DNA of 64,000 bases, from assembly GCA_001586965.3 (NCBI GenBank), contig LUCW03001737.1, positions 15,001-79,000 on the forward strand. The letters run 5' to 3'. Source of the DNA: Sphaeroforma sirkka. Lineage: Eukaryota > Opisthokonta > Ichthyosporea > Ichthyophonida. Under the pieces are notes generated by a model. The model was not told the origin of the DNA and did not search any database. It saw only the letters and a program-made list of their open reading frames with translations. The position numbers and the translations under genes are program-made. This document shows positions 57,626 through 64,000 of this stretch, in pieces. The number at the start of each line of letters is the position of its first letter. Position 1 is the first letter of the stretch.

Positions 57626-64000
<6,375 letters not shown>

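Overview
The window is eukaryotic nuclear DNA. Two intron-rich host genes lie at its ends, and a large island of decayed mobile elements lies between them. The host genes match well-known animal/holozoan proteins: a SETD2-type histone H3K36 methyltransferase and an ALFY/WDFY3-type BEACH-WD40-FYVE protein. Introns are 200-1,350 bp, full of (AT)n and (CATA)n microsatellites and degenerate tandem repeats. Several Ty3/gypsy chromovirus-like elements and one LINE are present. This fits a unicellular holozoan such as an ichthyosporean, but the organism is inferred, not proven.

Layout. (1) 1-12,490, plus strand: the 3' two thirds of a SETD2-like gene, 15 exons whose junctions are all in phase, with AWS, SET, post-SET, helical, WW and SRI modules in the usual order. 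One base appears to be missing inside the SET exon at a short G run. (2) 12,491-14,022: a convergent intergenic spacer with repeats that begin at the SETD2 stop codon and an 83-bp five-copy array that carries poly(A)-like hexamers for the opposite strand. (3) 14,023-19,497, minus strand: a single uninterrupted 1,824-codon gene for a disordered protein with an RVxF-type motif near its C terminus. (4) 19,498-23,300: AT-rich DNA with no recognisable gene. (5) 23,300-41,300: nested and adjacent fossil Ty3/gypsy-type elements (B interrupted by A, then C, then a fragment D). (6) 41,300-45,500: unassigned ORFs and a head-to-head inverted duplication. (7) 45,490-48,490: a broken LINE. (8) 48,311-52,005: four near-identical tandem copies of a 923-925-bp LINE/gag chimeric unit, followed by a decayed gag-like fossil. 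(9) 53,400-57,625: mostly unassigned sequence with degenerate tandem repeats and a few possible small exons. (10) 57,626-64,000, minus strand: the 3' end of the ALFY/WDFY3-like gene, ten exons all in phase, including two short exons that together encode a FYVE zinc finger.

The most unusual recurring signal is that, in both host genes, short tandem duplications straddle coding boundaries (two splice acceptors, two splice donors, one stop codon), leaving decoy exon ends inside introns or the 3' flank. Other points of interest are a Dam-methylase-like segment between RNase H and integrase in two different chromovirus-like elements, the 923-bp array whose copies alternate in type (1=3, 2=4), and a FYVE finger that keeps its zinc ligands but lacks the usual basic RHHC lipid-binding motif.
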